A stretch of DNA of 7,085 nucleotides from JAZKFR01 sp040386295 (GTDB lineage Bacteria; Pseudomonadota; Gammaproteobacteria; Burkholderiales; Rhodocyclaceae). Location: contig JAZKFR010000155.1 in the NCBI GenBank assembly GCA_040386295.1, forward strand, positions 1-7,085, given 5' to 3'. The first letter of the stretch is position 1; the number at the start of each line of letters is the position of its first letter. A program made the translations under genes and the position numbers. The notes under the pieces were generated by a model that did no database searches, was not told the origin of the DNA, and worked only from the letters and a program-made list of their open reading frames with translations. This document shows positions 5,819-7,085 of the stretch, piece by piece.

Positions 5819-6773
5819 TGAAACCACTCTTCTTCCGAGCACAGCAAGGGTTCACGCTGATTGAGCTGCTGACGGTAATCATCATCGTCAGCGTCATCAC
5901 CGCTTCGCTTTCTACCTTCATCACCGACCCGGTCAAAGCCTATTTCGACACCAATCGACGCGCCGACATGAGCGACGCCGCAGACACCGCCAGGCAATCC
6001 ACCTGGTTCCAGCGTTTTCTGCTGCCCGGCTTTGCATTCAAGGCGGTGGTGATCGGCGGCGGCTATGCCACGGGGCGCGAACTGGCGGAATATTTCCTGC
6101 NNNNNNNNNNACCGCCCTACGCCGCATCGCTTATGAAATACGTACAGCGGTACCGAATTCGCTCCGTATCAGCGCGAATTCGCTTGAGTTCATTCCCACT
6201 ATCGACGGCGGGCGCTACCGCCGTTCCGGTACGGGCAATGCGCTCACCAGCAGCACAAGTGACGCCAGCTTTGACGTACTCAGCCCTCCGGTCACAGGCA
6301 GCAGCGGGGATTTTGTCGTAATCAACAATACTGGAATCGGCTCACAAAACGCCTACCTCGGCGATAACCGGCGCACACTCAACGCGAGCGCGGGCAATAC
6401 GCTNNNNNNNNNNNNNNNNNNNGCCAGCCCGGCCTTTCCAAACGCAACGCAAGGCTTTACGACACAACAACGATTTTTGCTTGTTCCTGCCAGCGGACCC
6501 GTCACCTTTGCTTGCAGCAACTTGGGGCTATCCAACGGAAACGGCAGCGGCGTGCTCAGACGCTATACAAACTATGGCTTTAACAGCACACAAAACCCGC
6601 TGCCGAACGTCGCAGACGGCGCCGCCAACAGCCTACTCGCCGACAATATAAGCGCCTGTCAATTTAGCTACAGCGCAGCTAATAACGGCCTGCTCAGTCT
6701 AATACTCACCCTCACGCAGTCTGGCGAATCGCTCACTTTGACGCATCAAATCCATGTCGACAACACGCCTTAA
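5818..6773 (+). CDS. mshO: MSH pilus minor pilin MshO, disrupted by a foreign assembly insert and a further gap
   Basis: This is a minor pilin-like protein (PilW/GspJ-like). The leader MKPLFFRAQQG is followed by FTLIELLTVIIIVSVITASL with Glu5, then TDPVKAYFDTNRRADMSD. The genuine sequence stops at about 5991 (ending AADTA) and resumes at 6117 as LRRIAYEIRTAVPNSLRI, then EFIPTIDGGRYRRSG, which is typical of MshO. Removing 5992-6116 gives 831 bases, an uninterrupted 276-codon frame plus stop. ACCGCC occurs on both sides (5986-5991 and 6111-6116). A second gap of 19 N (6404-6422) keeps the frame. Beyond it the protein reads SPAFPNATQGF, RFLLVPASGPVTFAC and RRYTNYGF, and ends HQIHVDNTP with TAA at 6771-6773. 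Translation probably starts by coupling to the mshD stop, as no clear Shine-Dalgarno site is present. Confidence 0.87.
5992..6100 (+). other. Foreign fragment inside mshO, like the N-terminus of a YkvI-type membrane protein
   Basis: These 109 bases end at the 10-N gap. They encode WFQRFLLPGFAFKAVVIGG followed by GYATGRELAEYFL. That is not pilin sequence. It resembles the first transmembrane segment of the uncharacterised YkvI (COG3814) family, by memory of its GGGY-TGRE motif. It has no start codon and no continuation here, so it is not a functional gene. It is most simply a chimeric contig end joined at the scaffold gap. Confidence 0.7.
6101..6110. other. 10-N assembly gap in mshO
   Basis: Ten undetermined bases separate the foreign fragment from the resumption of mshO. 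The frame on the two sides differs, so ten is a placeholder and not a measured length. Confidence 0.95.
6404..6422. other. 19-N gap in mshO, frame kept
   Basis: Nineteen undetermined bases. The MshO frame before it (ending SAGNTL) and after it (starting ASPAF) are in register across exactly 19 bases, so the gap length is probably right or off by a multiple of three. About six to seven residues are hidden. Confidence 0.95.
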
Positions 6774-7085
6774 TTTCTTAGCTACTCAGCGCAAAAAAAG
6801 TACGCGGGGCTTTGCCTTGATCAGCGCTATCTTGCTGCTCGTCGTGCTGGCGGCATTGGCCGGCTTTGTCATCTCGGTCAGCACCACACAAAGCAGAAGC
6901 CAAGCACTCGATATACAAAATGCTCAAGCGCAACAAGCCGCACGCGCAGGTCTTGAATGGATCGCTTATCAAATCAACAAAAACGGTCAAGCGGGCAGTC
7001 TATGTAACAACACAAGCCAGACTCCAGGCGTCTTACCGGGGCTAGAAGCCTTTACACTCAATGTCGTTTGCCAAGGCAGCTCGTT
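6754..7085 (+). CDS. mshP: MSH pilus accessory protein MshP, N-terminal part (3' end outside window)
   Basis: This is a minor pilin-like MSH component related to PilX. The visible 110 codons read MSTTRLNFLATQRKKSTRG, then a hydrophobic helix FALISAILLLVVLAALAGF (20-38), then VSVSTTQ-like SVSTTQSRSQALDI (41-54) and QAARAGLEWIAYQI (61-74), the typical MshP/PilX helix. Two cysteines follow, at 84 and 106. The mature protein starts with Phe but has Ser, not Glu, at position 5, which is usual for MshP. The start ATG lies 20 bases inside the end of mshO, with no strong Shine-Dalgarno site, so translation is probably coupled. The rest of the gene, and in the classical locus mshQ, would lie to the right. 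Confidence 0.85.
   Translation, partial: MSTTRLNFLATQRKKSTRGFALISAILLLVVLAALAGFVISVSTTQSRSQALDIQNAQAQQAARAGLEWIAYQINKNGQAGSLCNNTSQTPGVLPGLEAFTLNVVCQGSS

Noticed and set aside
5992..6100. A genuine pilin-YkvI fusion protein or a new membrane-anchored pilin.
   Set aside because: The fragment ends in an N gap, MshO resumes right after it, and removing it restores a perfect frame, so a scaffold artefact is far more likely.
1..7085. CRISPR array, tRNA or rRNA gene, insertion sequence, or a novel defence system.
   Set aside because: No spaced direct repeats, no tRNA- or rRNA-like stretch, no transposase and no unexplained gene cluster were seen. The region is a recognisable pilus operon.

Overview
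The window carries most of a mannose-sensitive hemagglutinin (MSH) type IVa pilus operon on the + strand. It is preceded by the start of a divergent tRNA methyltransferase gene (trmL). The gene content, Gram-negative Shine-Dalgarno sites and moderately GC-rich coding point to a proteobacterium. A beta- or gammaproteobacterium is likely, but the sequence does not fix the lineage further. Three runs of N and a foreign-looking contig end show that this is a draft scaffold, possibly from a metagenome.

Layout. Positions 1-352 (-) hold the N-terminal 117 codons of trmL, with its 3' end outside the window. Positions 353-423 are the divergent intergenic region. Then, all on +, come mshE (assembly ATPase with a c-di-GMP-type N domain), mshG (inner-membrane platform), an MshB-position pilin broken by a 10-N gap, the MshA-type pilin, and a 224-base or longer non-coding stretch with a strong stem-loop and an 18-bp palindrome. 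These are followed by mshC, mshD, mshO (interrupted by a foreign fragment with a 10-N gap, plus a 19-N gap) and the 5' part of mshP, which runs off the right edge. Most neighbours overlap or nearly touch, as in one operon.

How the genes work together. MshE would hydrolyse ATP to drive pilin polymerisation through MshG. MshA is the likely main subunit. The other pilin and MshC, MshD, MshO and MshP are minor pilin-like proteins that probably prime or cap the fibre. The order E-G-(B)-A-C-D-O-P matches the classical Vibrio msh locus except that no mshF lies between mshG and the pilins. The secretin and assembly genes mshI-N are also not directly upstream of mshE.

I found no previously undescribed system. 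The points most worth checking are the chimeric insertion in mshO (removing it restores an exact 276-codon frame), the hairpin and palindrome after mshA, and the very long apparent leader of MshC.
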